NCBI GenBank assembly: GCA_025464275.1
Contig: JAODGR010000074.1
Coordinates: forward strand, 1 to 16,852
Reading direction: 5' to 3'
Source of the DNA: Methanosarcinales archaeon
GTDB lineage: Archaea; Halobacteriota; Syntropharchaeia; Alkanophagales; Methanospirareceae
Length of the DNA stretch: 16,852 nucleotides
Positions 1 through 7,277 of the stretch are shown piece after piece (the stretch's first letter is position 1; each line of letters begins with the position of its first letter). A program made the position numbers and the translations under genes. The notes under the pieces were generated by a model. That model had not been told where the DNA came from. It made no database searches and was given only the letters and a program-made list of their open reading frames with translations.

Positions 1-3
1 ATT

Positions 4-774
4 TCAGATCAAGCCCACCTTCTTATGCTCGGTAATGAGTCGCCGGAGCAGTTGCTCCCTGATAACGTTCGCCTCCACACTCGTTCGCTTCCTCGGTCTC
101 TCTATATTGATACCCATGCATTCCACAATCCGACCCGGTCTCGCAGACATCACCGCCACCCTATCAGCGAGGTAGACCGCTTCGTCAACACTGTGAGTGA
201 CGAATATTATGGTCTTCCCTGTCCTCTCCCAGATTCTTAAGAGCTCTTCCTGCAGTATGTTCCGCGTTTGGGCATCCACAGACCCGAAAGGCTCATCCAT
301 CAGGAGTATAGAGGGTTCTGTTGCAAGTGCGCGTGCAATTGCCACTCGCTGCTTCATACCTCCGGAGAGTTCATAGGGGTAATGATGCTCGAATCCCTCC
401 AGGTTCACGAGCCCTATATACTTCTCCGCTATGGCAATCCGTTCCTTCTTCTTTATGCCCCGCATCTGCAGTCCGAATTCCACATTCCTCAACACCGTCC
501 GCCAGGGGAATAGCGAGAATTCCTGGAATACCATACCCCTATCCGAGGATGGTCCGCGCACTTCTCTACCATCCAGGATGATCTCACCGCTGGTGGGATG
601 CTCCAGACCTGCAATCAGCCTCAGGAGGGTGGTCTTACCACACCCGGAGGGACCGATGATGCACAGGAATTCTCCGGGTTTGACCTCCAGATTTATACCC
701 TCCAGCGCCTTTATCTCCCCACCTTCTGATTTGTAGACCTTCGTTACGCCCCGAAGTTCGAGTTTATGATTCAT
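4..774 (-). CDS. ABC transporter ATP-binding protein, NitT/TauT/SsuB family
   Basis: Cytoplasmic ATPase of the importer encoded with the next two genes; it couples ATP hydrolysis to uptake of an unknown small (probably organic or anionic) solute. All nucleotide-binding motifs are intact: Walker A GPSGCGKT (residues 41-48), Q-loop Q84, signature LSGGMKQR (136-143), Walker B ILLMDEP with catalytic E161, D-loop near SVDAQT (165-170) and switch H194. The 256-residue length is normal for the SsuB/TauB/NrtD group, as is the phrase around residues 83-91 (FQEFSLFPW). The ATG lies inside the permease reading frame, overlapping its 3' end by 11 bases, so the two are probably translationally coupled. 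The stop is 4 bases from the window edge, so any further operon gene is out of view. The family is certain; the substrate cannot be read from this subunit. Confidence 0.95.
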   Translation of the reverse strand: MNHKLELRGVTKVYKSEGGEIKALEGINLEVKPGEFLCIIGPSGCGKTTLLRLIAGLEHPTSGEIILDGREVRGPSSDRGMVFQEFSLFPWRTVLRNVEFGLQMRGIKKKERIAIAEKYIGLVNLEGFEHHYPYELSGGMKQRVAIARALATEPSILLMDEPFGSVDAQTRNILQEELLRIWERTGKTIIFVTHSVDEAVYLADRVAVMSARPGRIVECMGINIERPRKRTSVEANVIREQLLRRLITEHKKVGLI

Positions 775-1549
775 ATCTCTTCCATTTGAATAACTTCTCC
801 ACCACGAAATAGCGGAATAAATGGTCTAAAGAGAGGGCTACAAGTCCCAGGAGGATCATATATGCCACCAGCCGGTCTATCATGTGTAACGGCCAGAATA
901 CCAGAAATAACCGGTATCCCAGCCCGGTATTGCTCACCCCGAAGAGCTCCGCTGCCACCACACACATCCACCCCACTCCCATACCCACCCGAATTCCCGT
1001 AGCGATGTATGGCATGGAGAACGGGAAAGCGACGTATTTTATCAATCTCCCCTCCTCTTTACAACCCAGAACCCGTGCTGCATCTATGTATGTCTTATCC
1101 ACCTCTCTGAACCCTGTATAGGTATTTATCAGCACGGGGAAGAATGCACCGATGAATACTATAAACCCAGCCGCGTAATGGGTGAGTCCACCCCACAGGA
1201 TTGCGAAGGGTACCCACGCCAGTGGCGGTATAGGACGCAGTATCTCCACTATCGGGTCCATAATCCTGTCCACTATCCTGAACCAGCCCATAAGCATCCC
1301 TATCGCTATCCCCACTGCTGCACCCGCACCTATACCTATGGCAAAGTGTAACAGACTGACAGCGATATCAATGGGCATTATCTCCACCAGATCGATGAAC
1401 GCGAGCAGAACGGCATACGGTGAGGGTAATTTACCCGGATTGTGGATGATGAGCACCGCTATTAACTCCCACAGGATAATCGCCACGAATAAAGCGACTG
1501 CTTCTATGACCCCCCTGCTGGTTAATACAGACCTCAACCTGTTTCTCAT
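764..1549 (-). CDS. ABC transporter permease, NitT/TauT/SsuB family
   Basis: Integral membrane subunit (261 residues) of the same importer. It has about six hydrophobic segments (roughly residues 14-35, 64-88, 108-118, 124-143, 186-205 and 225-247) and the cytoplasmic coupling loop that docks on the ATPase: DAARVLGCKEEG at 156-167, where the usual EAA begins with D. The motif RPIPPLAWVPFAILWGG (105-121) is typical of the SsuC/TauC/NrtB group. The start ATG has no strong Shine-Dalgarno; it follows the binding-protein gene by 39 bases that carry a hairpin and an A6/T6 tract, so expression may depend on read-through. Family assignment is secure, substrate unknown. Confidence 0.94.
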   Translation of the reverse strand: MRNRLRSVLTSRGVIEAVALFVAIILWELIAVLIIHNPGKLPSPYAVLLAFIDLVEIMPIDIAVSLLHFAIGIGAGAAVGIAIGMLMGWFRIVDRIMDPIVEILRPIPPLAWVPFAILWGGLTHYAAGFIVFIGAFFPVLINTYTGFREVDKTYIDAARVLGCKEEGRLIKYVAFPFSMPYIATGIRVGMGVGWMCVVAAELFGVSNTGLGYRLFLVFWPLHMIDRLVAYMILLGLVALSLDHLFRYFVVEKLFKWKRYES

Positions 1550-1597
1550 CGCAGGTAAAAAATAGAGGGAGATTTGAGTTTAAAAAAGCTATCTCCC
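1550..1597 (-). terminator. Terminator-like hairpin plus U-tract between binding protein and permease
   Basis: On the minus strand GGGAGAT (1597-1591) can pair with ATCTCCC (1573-1567), a 7-bp stem with a 17-base loop that overlaps the stop codon of the binding-protein gene (1589-1591). It is followed by T6 (1562-1557), and a second T6 lies in the loop (1587-1582). The permease ATG is at 1549, only 7 bases past the last T. The layout suits partial termination or 3'-end protection, giving more binding protein than membrane subunits. That function is inferred. Confidence 0.5.
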
Positions 1598-2761
1598 CTC
1601 TCTCCTCAATACCATGGTGTAAGTGACCAGTACCAGTGCGGCAATTAATAGAAGAGGAGCAGTGAATCCGGGTGTGGCTGTGGGTGTGGATGCAGCAGGC
1701 GTGGGTGTGACTGTGGCTGCGGGTGCGGCTGTGGGCGTGGGCATGGGTTCAAGTCCAATTCCCATGAGTTCATCGTAAAAGGTGGTATCAAAGAGGTCTT
1801 CCATCGTTAATTCCCGCTTCGTATAGCCCATCTCATAGTCTACCTTCGCATACAGTAGTGTGGAATTTATCTCTATGTGCGGGTCATAGACCCATGCTCC
1901 ATCCCATCGCTTCAGGGATTCCCGCACCTTCTCTATATCTGCCCCTTTCACTTTCCTTGCATATATCTCCGCAGCTTCTTCCATGTGCTCGTTGTTATAT
2001 CGGGTAGCGTTTATGTGCGTGTGGACTATCTGCTTGACGAGTTCCGGCTGCTCTCTAATCAGCGTACCGCTCACCAGCAGGCAGCAACAAGCATGGTTGG
2101 GCAGCATCTCACCAGAATAGACCACCGTCTTCCCTGCACCGTCCATCTCTATGATTGTGGGTGAAGGAGCGGGCAGGAAAACACCATCCACAACTCCAGC
2201 CTCCATCATTGTGATCGCCTCTCCTGGTCCCACGCCTATCAGGTGCACATCCCTCTCAGGGTCTAATCCGTGATCTTTGAGCCATTTCTTGAGTATCGTA
2301 TCCTGGATAGAGCCAGGAGGGAAGGTGGCTATTTTCAGCCCCCTCAGGTCCTCTGGCGATGTGTAATTCGCAGCCAGTTCGGGTGAGAGGACGAGTGCAG
2401 AGCCGTTTGTATTGACTGCGGCGACGATCTTCGCATCTAACCCCTTATCAATGGCGGAGATGGGGGGTGCAGTGCCCACGTATGCGATATCAATCTCTCC
2501 CGCCATCATCGCGGTCATCTCCGGTGGACCAGAAGCGAAGACCTTATCAGTGACATTCTCAACGCCGAATCGCGCAAGGTCACGCTCCCACCATCCTTTC
2601 TCCATCGCGGTCATCTCCGCTATCTGATGTGTACTGGGCTGATAGCCGATGCGCAACGTCTTTATCTCACTGGCTCCAGCTCCAGTACCTGTGACTGTGA
2701 TGGTGCAGATAATGAGGGATAGCAGAGCAAGAGCGGTTAGCACAGCTTCGAACTTCTTCAT
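1589..2761 (-). CDS. ABC transporter substrate-binding protein, NMT1/SsuA-like, with PGF-CTERM-like anchor
   Basis: Extracytoplasmic solute receptor for the importer (390 residues). Residues 1-31 form a Sec-type signal peptide with likely cleavage after the AGAS region. Residues 33-335 match the SsuA/TauA/ThiY-like type 2 periplasmic fold: an opening LRIGYQPSTHQIAEM, then GEIDIAYVGTAPPISA (88-103) and LKIATFPPGSIQDT (142-155). A Pro/Thr/Ala-rich linker (338-363) leads to PGF (364-366), a hydrophobic segment and a basic end (RREGR), the architecture of PGF-CTERM proteins processed by archaeosortase A. Three consecutive cysteines (225-227) are unusual. The start is supported by AGGAGGTG at 2767-2774. 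It is the first gene of the operon, as expected for the most abundant subunit. The substrate is not identifiable: sulfonate, nitrate-like and thiamine-precursor receptors all share this fold. Confidence 0.92.
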   Translation of the reverse strand: MKKFEAVLTALALLSLIICTITVTGTGAGASEIKTLRIGYQPSTHQIAEMTAMEKGWWERDLARFGVENVTDKVFASGPPEMTAMMAGEIDIAYVGTAPPISAIDKGLDAKIVAAVNTNGSALVLSPELAANYTSPEDLRGLKIATFPPGSIQDTILKKWLKDHGLDPERDVHLIGVGPGEAITMMEAGVVDGVFLPAPSPTIIEMDGAGKTVVYSGEMLPNHACCCLLVSGTLIREQPELVKQIVHTHINATRYNNEHMEEAAEIYARKVKGADIEKVRESLKRWDGAWVYDPHIEINSTLLYAKVDYEMGYTKRELTMEDLFDTTFYDELMGIGLEPMPTPTAAPAATVTPTPAASTPTATPGFTAPLLLIAALVLVTYTMVLRREGR

Positions 2762-2828
2762 TCTGTCACCTCCTAAACATCCTTATTGGGTATACTTCTA
2801 TACAATTATCTACTAAAAACTTCATCAC

Positions 2829-2838
2829 ATATAATACT
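2829..2838 (-). promoter_or_regulatory. Probable TATA box for the ABC operon
   Basis: Minus-strand TATTATATGT lies about 70 bases upstream of the binding-protein ATG. Placing the start of transcription about 25 bases downstream (near 2805) gives a leader of roughly 45 bases that contains the AGGAGG at 2769-2774. The surrounding 2762-2933 is AT-rich and holds no gene. Confidence 0.45.
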
Positions 2839-2903
2839 TTCTATTTTTGCACACCTGATTTCCTATTTGTATATTAGCACTTACTCCGTAGATGTGCAGA
2901 GGG

Positions 2904-2913
2904 TTAAAAAATA
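2904..2913 (-). terminator. Poly-T terminator after the surface-protein gene
   Basis: The minus strand reads TATTTTTTAAC about 20 bases past the surface-protein stop codon. A run of six T is the usual archaeal intrinsic termination signal. No strong hairpin precedes it. Confidence 0.45.
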
Positions 2914-2933
2914 GAGAAGAGGGGATGACTGGC

Positions 2934-4913
2934 TCAGCGACCCCAGACACCCACGCATAATGGGTTACCCCCGGGATAATGCGGATACCATGACGATTCC
3001 GGTGTGCTGGTGGGCGGTGGCGTATAAGGGAAAGGGAACGGGGGATAAACCCGATTTGCACCCCAAAAGGGGCACAGTCTGGTCAGGTCCTTCGTCCATT
3101 GCTTCATATGCGGAATAGTTGAGGTGCAATTACCGGTGACGTCACAGGCGGTGATATAAATTGTGAGGACTGTACCCGCCGGCTGACCTGGTATCGTTGC
3201 CTCCCAGTACCCATCGAGCGATGTACCGCTGCTCAGATTCATCCTCACCGTGGTCACATAATTTGACATGTTCACATATGTGAGGTTCACAGACTCCACA
3301 CCGAGGTCATCGATGACATGTGCGGTTATCGTGACGTTCTCGCCCTCAACCGGGCTATTGCTCGACTGTGTGAAGCTTTCCACGAGTGGTGGTGTGGTAT
3401 ACACCCTCACACTCGCTTCAGCCTCCCGGGAGACTGTACCACCCCCCGGTAGCATGGCAGAGACGTTGACATGGTTGATAAGCATTCCAAGCATACTCTG
3501 GTTTACGTCTACGCGAGCCACGAGATATACCTCTATGGCTTCCGCAGCATGGAGTGTGTTTATGCTCCAGTTTACCCACTGCCCGTTATTTACACCGCCA
3601 TCAGAGGCGCTGATGAAGACCAAACCGCGGGGTAGACTGTCATTGATGTACACCCGGGTGAGGTCTGCTACACCGTGATTGGTCACGGAGATGGTGAAGT
3701 TGATATCCGTGCCATTAACGCCCTCCGCGGGAGATGCAGTCTTCTCCACATTGATCTCCGCTGCATACGCAGTCACATTCGCGGTGGTCTCGTTGGTGAC
3801 CCGCTCACCACCCGGGAGTTCACCACTCACGGTAACGTGGTTGGTCAGTGTGCCTGTGACACTGCCAGTGATGTTCGTCTCCAGATATACAGTGACTGTA
3901 TCGCCACTCGGCAGAGTATCTATGGACCAGTTTACCCACCCTCCGTCGCCGTTACTGTTGTTTACACCGCCGTCAGAGGCATTGAGGAACTCCAAACCCT
4001 GTGGTAAACTGTCATTGATATACACGGGTTCAAGTGCGAGCTCACCAGTATTGGTCACCGTGATAGTGAAGTTCACGTGCGTACCCGGAGCGCCGGACTC
4101 GGGCTGTGCCCTTTTGCTAACCTCTATCCCCGCAAGTGTGGATACGGTTACAGTACAGGTATCGTTATCGCTCACCATCAGACCCTCTTCTGTGGTGCCA
4201 TTGACGGTAGCCACATCTGTAACTGCTGGTATGTCCGATTCGGTGATGAGATGAGTTATCCTGCCCGCGGTTGATTCATCTGGTAGCAGTGAAGTTCTTT
4301 CCAGTGTTACAGGTCCATATTTGTCGTCCGTAACCTCGATATCCCTCAGCTTCACATCGCCGGTATTGATTACATTGAAGCAATAAGTCACGGTATCACC
4401 GAGATGAGCATTCAGGGAGTGATAGCCCGGGCATGTACCATCAAGTGAAGCGGTCTTTATGATTGCGATAGCAGGTGCAAGAATCTCTGTCCTCCTCGTT
4501 ACACTCGCCATCACTTCTCCTCCCATCTCATCGAGCCCTTCCACCCTGAGTGTGTCCCTCACACACTTATCAGCTCCTATATCTGCCATATCCACCACAT
4601 AAGAGCGGATATAGGTCTTATTAGTGCCGGGTGTGAGCACCAGGTCTGTATCGAGCAGCTCCACCGTGCCATTTGGATAGACATTGGTGACATTCAGTGT
4701 ATAATTCACATCATCAGAATTTGCCACCTCCAGTGTGTAGTTGATGGTCTCACCCACACAGTAGACATCCCTGGATGTGTTCAGGCGCAATTCAATCCAC
4801 CCGGCATTCACCGGCGTGAGCAACAGGAGGAATAAGAGAGCCACCATGAGGCATGTGATGAGCATCACCGGCTTGCTCTTCTCTGTCATCTCATATCCAC
4901 TGGGTATTACCAT
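2934..4913 (-). CDS. Secreted surface protein with DUF11 repeats
   Basis: A 659-residue exported protein, probably part of the cell envelope or an extracellular adhesin. A hydrophobic signal segment spans about residues 15-37. It is followed by a beta-rich N-terminal domain (about 39-145), three DUF11-like modules (about 147-258, 261-384 and 385-508; each has VTNTG-type strands, and the last two share VYINDSLP), and an Ig-like domain (about 509-600) resembling sublamin/cadherin folds. About 27 N-X-S/T sequons suggest dense N-glycosylation. The tail (610-659) is rich in Pro, Tyr and Trp and has two Cys but no membrane anchor or PGF-CTERM signal, so attachment is unexplained. The first ATG is preferred over Met9 because AGGAGG (4923-4928) sits 9 bases upstream. 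DUF11 proteins are common in archaeal envelopes; the specific role is unknown. Confidence 0.85.
   Translation of the reverse strand: MVIPSGYEMTEKSKPVMLITCLMVALLFLLLLTPVNAGWIELRLNTSRDVYCVGETINYTLEVANSDDVNYTLNVTNVYPNGTVELLDTDLVLTPGTNKTYIRSYVVDMADIGADKCVRDTLRVEGLDEMGGEVMASVTRRTEILAPAIAIIKTASLDGTCPGYHSLNAHLGDTVTYCFNVINTGDVKLRDIEVTDDKYGPVTLERTSLLPDESTAGRITHLITESDIPAVTDVATVNGTTEEGLMVSDNDTCTVTVSTLAGIEVSKRAQPESGAPGTHVNFTITVTNTGELALEPVYINDSLPQGLEFLNASDGGVNNSNGDGGWVNWSIDTLPSGDTVTVYLETNITGSVTGTLTNHVTVSGELPGGERVTNETTANVTAYAAEINVEKTASPAEGVNGTDINFTISVTNHGVADLTRVYINDSLPRGLVFISASDGGVNNGQWVNWSINTLHAAEAIEVYLVARVDVNQSMLGMLINHVNVSAMLPGGGTVSREAEASVRVYTTPPLVESFTQSSNSPVEGENVTITAHVIDDLGVESVNLTYVNMSNYVTTVRMNLSSGTSLDGYWEATIPGQPAGTVLTIYITACDVTGNCTSTIPHMKQWTKDLTRLCPFWGANRVYPPFPFPYTPPPTSTPESSWYPHYPGGNPLCVGVWGR
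3390..4133 (-). repeat. Two tandem DUF11 modules, about 372-base period, diverged
   Basis: Modules at residues 261-384 and 385-508 of the surface protein are visibly duplicated in DNA. For example, the segment near 3921-3940 recurs near 3561-3580 (offset 360), and the tacaccgcc segment near 3963 recurs near 3591 (offset 372). The 12-base difference in offset is a four-residue indel (VNNSNGDGGW against VNNGQW). The boundaries are approximate. Confidence 0.75.
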
Positions 4914-4968
4914 CTTTCACTTCCTCCTTATTTTTACATGTGTGTATGACATATGTGAAGTCTCAGGT

Positions 4969-4977
4969 ATTATATAA
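4969..4977 (-). promoter_or_regulatory. TATA box for the surface-protein gene
   Basis: Minus-strand TTATATAAT, a near-consensus archaeal TATA element, lies 56 bases upstream of the ATG at 4913. Initiation about 25 bases downstream (near 4948) would give a leader of roughly 35 bases that includes AGGAGG. It shares the 168-base intergenic region with the divergent stomatin gene. Confidence 0.6.
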
Positions 4978-5024
4978 GCCTTCCGGTGGTGTTTCCGGTG
5001 GAACTCGATGTGTGTAACAAAAAT

Positions 5025-5033
5025 GATATATAC
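5025..5033 (+). promoter_or_regulatory. Probable TATA box for the stomatin-moeA operon
   Basis: gatatatac, preceded by an A-rich stretch that could act as a BRE, lies 49 bases before the stomatin ATG. The expected transcription start is near 5056. The leader would carry aggaggtg (5063-5070). Confidence 0.45.
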
Positions 5034-5081
5034 GTTCAGGATAGTATAGGTAAGGAGGAGATAGGAGGTGAGGGATAAAAA

Positions 5082-5867
5082 ATGGCTTTTGGATTGCTGA
5101 TTGCTGGTATAGTGCTTGTAGTACTGATATTACTGGCATCCTCGATAAAGGTGGTGAAGGAATACGAGCGAGGAGTGATCTTCAGGCTTGGACGACTTGT
5201 TGGTGCGAGAGGACCAGGACTGTTCTTAGTGATACCCATCTTCGAGACCATGGTAAAGGTGGATCTCAGGGTTTCGGTATTCGATGTGCCACCACAGGAA
5301 GTGATAACCAAGGATAACGTCACTACCAGGGTCAATGCAGTGGTGTATTACCGTGTGCTCGACCCGGAGAAGGCGATAACTGCTGTGGAGCGATACGATT
5401 ACGCCACATCACAGATCGCGCTTACCACGATAAGGGGCGTGATAGGGCAGGCGGAACTGGATGAACTGCTATCCGAGCGTGACAAGCTGAATCAGAGATT
5501 GCAGAGGATAATTGACGAGGCGACCGACCCGTGGGGGATAAAGGTATCAGCGGTTGAGATAAAGGATGTGGAACTACCGAAAGAGATGCAGCGGGCTATG
5601 GCTGCGCAGGCAGAAGCGGAGAGGGACAAGAGAGCGAGGATAATCACAGCAGATGCGGAATTCCAGGCGGCGAAGAAGATTGCAGAAGCGGCAGGTGTAC
5701 TCGAGGCGCAGAGGGGCGGGATGTTTATCCGGGCTTTGCAGATGATAAAAGAGGCTACCGAGGAGAAGGCTACCACTGTCATCATTCCGTTCCCCATAGA
5801 AATGCTCGAAGCTTTAGGGTACAGAACTGAGAAGAAGATGGAGACCACAGGCACAGGCACACAGTAA
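5082..5867 (+). CDS. Stomatin-like SPFH/band 7 protein (slipin)
   Basis: Membrane-associated scaffold of the stomatin/prohibitin family (261 residues), oligomerising at the cytoplasmic face of the membrane. It has one N-terminal membrane segment (residues 4-20), the SPFH domain (about 24-185, with the typical EYERGVIFRLGR, GPGLFLVIPIFETM and VPPQEVITKDNV), then an Ala/Glu-rich coiled coil (about 165-210). This matches the archaeal p-stomatin type. Family members usually sit beside an NfeD-type partner and some are substrates of a membrane serine protease, but neither gene is here. Instead moeA follows after 15 bases, implying co-transcription. The start is supported by aggaggtg at 5063-5070 and by a TATA-like element upstream. 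The family call is secure; the exact function is unknown, as it is for most archaeal members. Confidence 0.93.
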   Translation: MAFGLLIAGIVLVVLILLASSIKVVKEYERGVIFRLGRLVGARGPGLFLVIPIFETMVKVDLRVSVFDVPPQEVITKDNVTTRVNAVVYYRVLDPEKAITAVERYDYATSQIALTTIRGVIGQAELDELLSERDKLNQRLQRIIDEATDPWGIKVSAVEIKDVELPKEMQRAMAAQAEAERDKRARIITADAEFQAAKKIAEAAGVLEAQRGGMFIRALQMIKEATEEKATTVIIPFPIEMLEALGYRTEKKMETTGTGTQ

Positions 5868-5882
5868 CGAGACAATCGTAAA

Positions 5883-7172
5883 ATGGGGAAGCAATTCCTG
5901 GCGATAACGGAGCAGAGTGAAGTGGAACGTAAGATACAGGAACTGAGTGCGAGAATGGCAAAGACTCGCACTTCCGAGCTGGTGGGAATAGAGAGCGCTC
6001 TGGGCAGGATTGCTTCCTGTGATATCTTTTCACCACTCGATATCCCACCCTTTGACCGTGCAACGATGGACGGCTTTGCGGTCGTGGCTTCCGATACATA
6101 CTATGCCTCGGAAGCGGAGCCTGCCACTCTGAGGGTGAAAGCGCGGATCAATGCAGGAGAGCCTTATTATGGAGTGATAGAGAGCGGTTCATCTGCGTAC
6201 ATCTCAACCGGTGCAGCCATACCGAGGGGTGCGAATGCGGTGGTAAAAGTGGAGGATACGATGGAGATGGAGCGGGCTAAAGAGGTGAAGATCTACAAGC
6301 CTGTGGCACCGGGAGAGAATATCATGCTCGCAGGTTCGGATATAAAGCGTGGCGAGAAGATAATCAGCCGGGGGAGCATACTCTCCGTGCGCGATACCGG
6401 AGTACTGGCTGCATGTGGAATAGCCAAACTCCAGGTCTATAAGAAGCCGAGTGTGGCAATCATATCCACGGGCAACGAACTGGTGATGCCCGGAGAGGGA
6501 GAGGAACTGCCACCCGGTAAGATATATGATGTTAATGCACAGACGCTCAGTGATTCTGTACGTGATTGTGGTTCTATCCCGGTATCCCTTGGCATCTGCC
6601 GTGACACGATGGAGGAGATAAGAGCCAAGATAAAGGAGTCCTTGAGGAGGGGTGTAGATGTGATAATACTCTCTGGAGGTACCTCCGCGGGTGGAGGAGA
6701 TGAAGTGCCGGAGGCGATAGAGGAGATGGGGGAGGTCATCCTGCATGGTGTGGATATAAAGCCTGGAAAACCTTTTGTACTCGGGCTATGCCATGATAAA
6801 CCCGTATTTGGGTTACCCGGTAATCCCACCTCTGCATTACTCACCTTCAACCTCTTTGTGGCTCCTCTGTTGCGTACCATCTCAGGCTTGGAGGCGCATT
6901 CTCATTCTCATTCTCAGTCGGAGGTGGTGAGGGAGAAGGTGAGGATGAGGGTGAGAACAGGGTGCAGAATATTCTCGGAGCCCGGTCGAAATGAATATCT
7001 GATGGTAAAGCTCGTTGCCAGTCCTGATAACGGTGACCTGGTCGCTTATCCTATCCTCTCCGGCTCTGGTGCGATTACCACCCTCGCGAGAGCTGACGGT
7101 TTCATCTATGTGGAGAAGGGCAGGGAGATAATAGAGGAGGGAGAGGAGGTGGAAGTGGAGGTATTGAGATGA
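5883..7172 (+). CDS. moeA: Molybdopterin molybdenumtransferase MoeA
   Basis: MoeA inserts molybdate (or tungstate in many archaea) into adenylylated molybdopterin, the last step of pterin cofactor synthesis. Landmarks in order: IPPFDRATMDGFAV (54-67, the conserved P-F-D-R-x-x-M-D-G segment), SGSSAYISTGAAIPRGANAVV (101-121), GSDIKRGE (151-158), VAIISTGNEL (191-200), the MoCF_biosynth core VIILSGGTSAGGGDEV (260-275), GVDIKPGKP (289-297) and FGLPGNPTSAL (309-319), then the C-terminal MoeA domain (about 345-429). The 429-residue length is normal. A small HSHSHSQS run (339-346) sits at the junction of the last two domains. No good Shine-Dalgarno precedes the ATG, which lies 15 bases after the stomatin stop, so coupling is likely. 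Archaea often hold two MoeA paralogues for Mo and W; which this is cannot be told. Confidence 0.95.
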   Translation: MGKQFLAITEQSEVERKIQELSARMAKTRTSELVGIESALGRIASCDIFSPLDIPPFDRATMDGFAVVASDTYYASEAEPATLRVKARINAGEPYYGVIESGSSAYISTGAAIPRGANAVVKVEDTMEMERAKEVKIYKPVAPGENIMLAGSDIKRGEKIISRGSILSVRDTGVLAACGIAKLQVYKKPSVAIISTGNELVMPGEGEELPPGKIYDVNAQTLSDSVRDCGSIPVSLGICRDTMEEIRAKIKESLRRGVDVIILSGGTSAGGGDEVPEAIEEMGEVILHGVDIKPGKPFVLGLCHDKPVFGLPGNPTSALLTFNLFVAPLLRTISGLEAHSHSHSQSEVVREKVRMRVRTGCRIFSEPGRNEYLMVKLVASPDNGDLVAYPILSGSGAITTLARADGFIYVEKGREIIEEGEEVEVEVLR

Positions 7173-7222
7173 TGGAGAGGGGATGAGGAGAGGGAGAGGG
7201 TGAAGGCATCAACCCATTTATT

Positions 7223-7232
7223 ATTTATATAT
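7223..7232 (+). promoter_or_regulatory. TATA box for tRNA-Tyr
   Basis: atttatatat lies about 46 bases before the tRNA acceptor stem. Initiation about 25 bases downstream would give a short 5' leader removed by RNase P. Confidence 0.5.
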
Positions 7233-7277
7233 CCTTAGGGTCAAGATACAGATAGGGATGTGTAAGGTAAGCGAGCA

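Noticed and set aside
2701..2761. Lipobox in the ABC binding protein (Cys19)
   Set aside because: The residues before the cysteine are L-I-I rather than the small residue needed at -1, and the cysteine lies within the hydrophobic core of the signal peptide; the C-terminal PGF tail explains anchoring better.
2825..3061. Possible frameshifted C-terminal anchor of the surface protein
   Set aside because: The alternative frame overlapping the tail reads through basic and polar residues with no hydrophobic helix or PGF-like motif, so a simple frameshift does not restore an anchor.
3390..4133. CRISPR-like periodic repeat
   Set aside because: The period is about 372 bases, coding and divergent; there are no short identical repeats with unique spacers and no cas genes in the window.
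3675..4254. Long plus-strand frames opposite the surface protein
   Set aside because: They mirror the DUF11 repeats in another frame, have Ser/Thr/Val-rich composition without recognisable domains, and lack a convincing ribosome binding site.
4981..5001. Direct repeat ttccggtgg x2 between the divergent surface-protein and stomatin genes
   Set aside because: Two 9-base copies 12 bases apart could be a regulator site, but there are only two, with no symmetry or partner elsewhere in the window, so chance is as likely.
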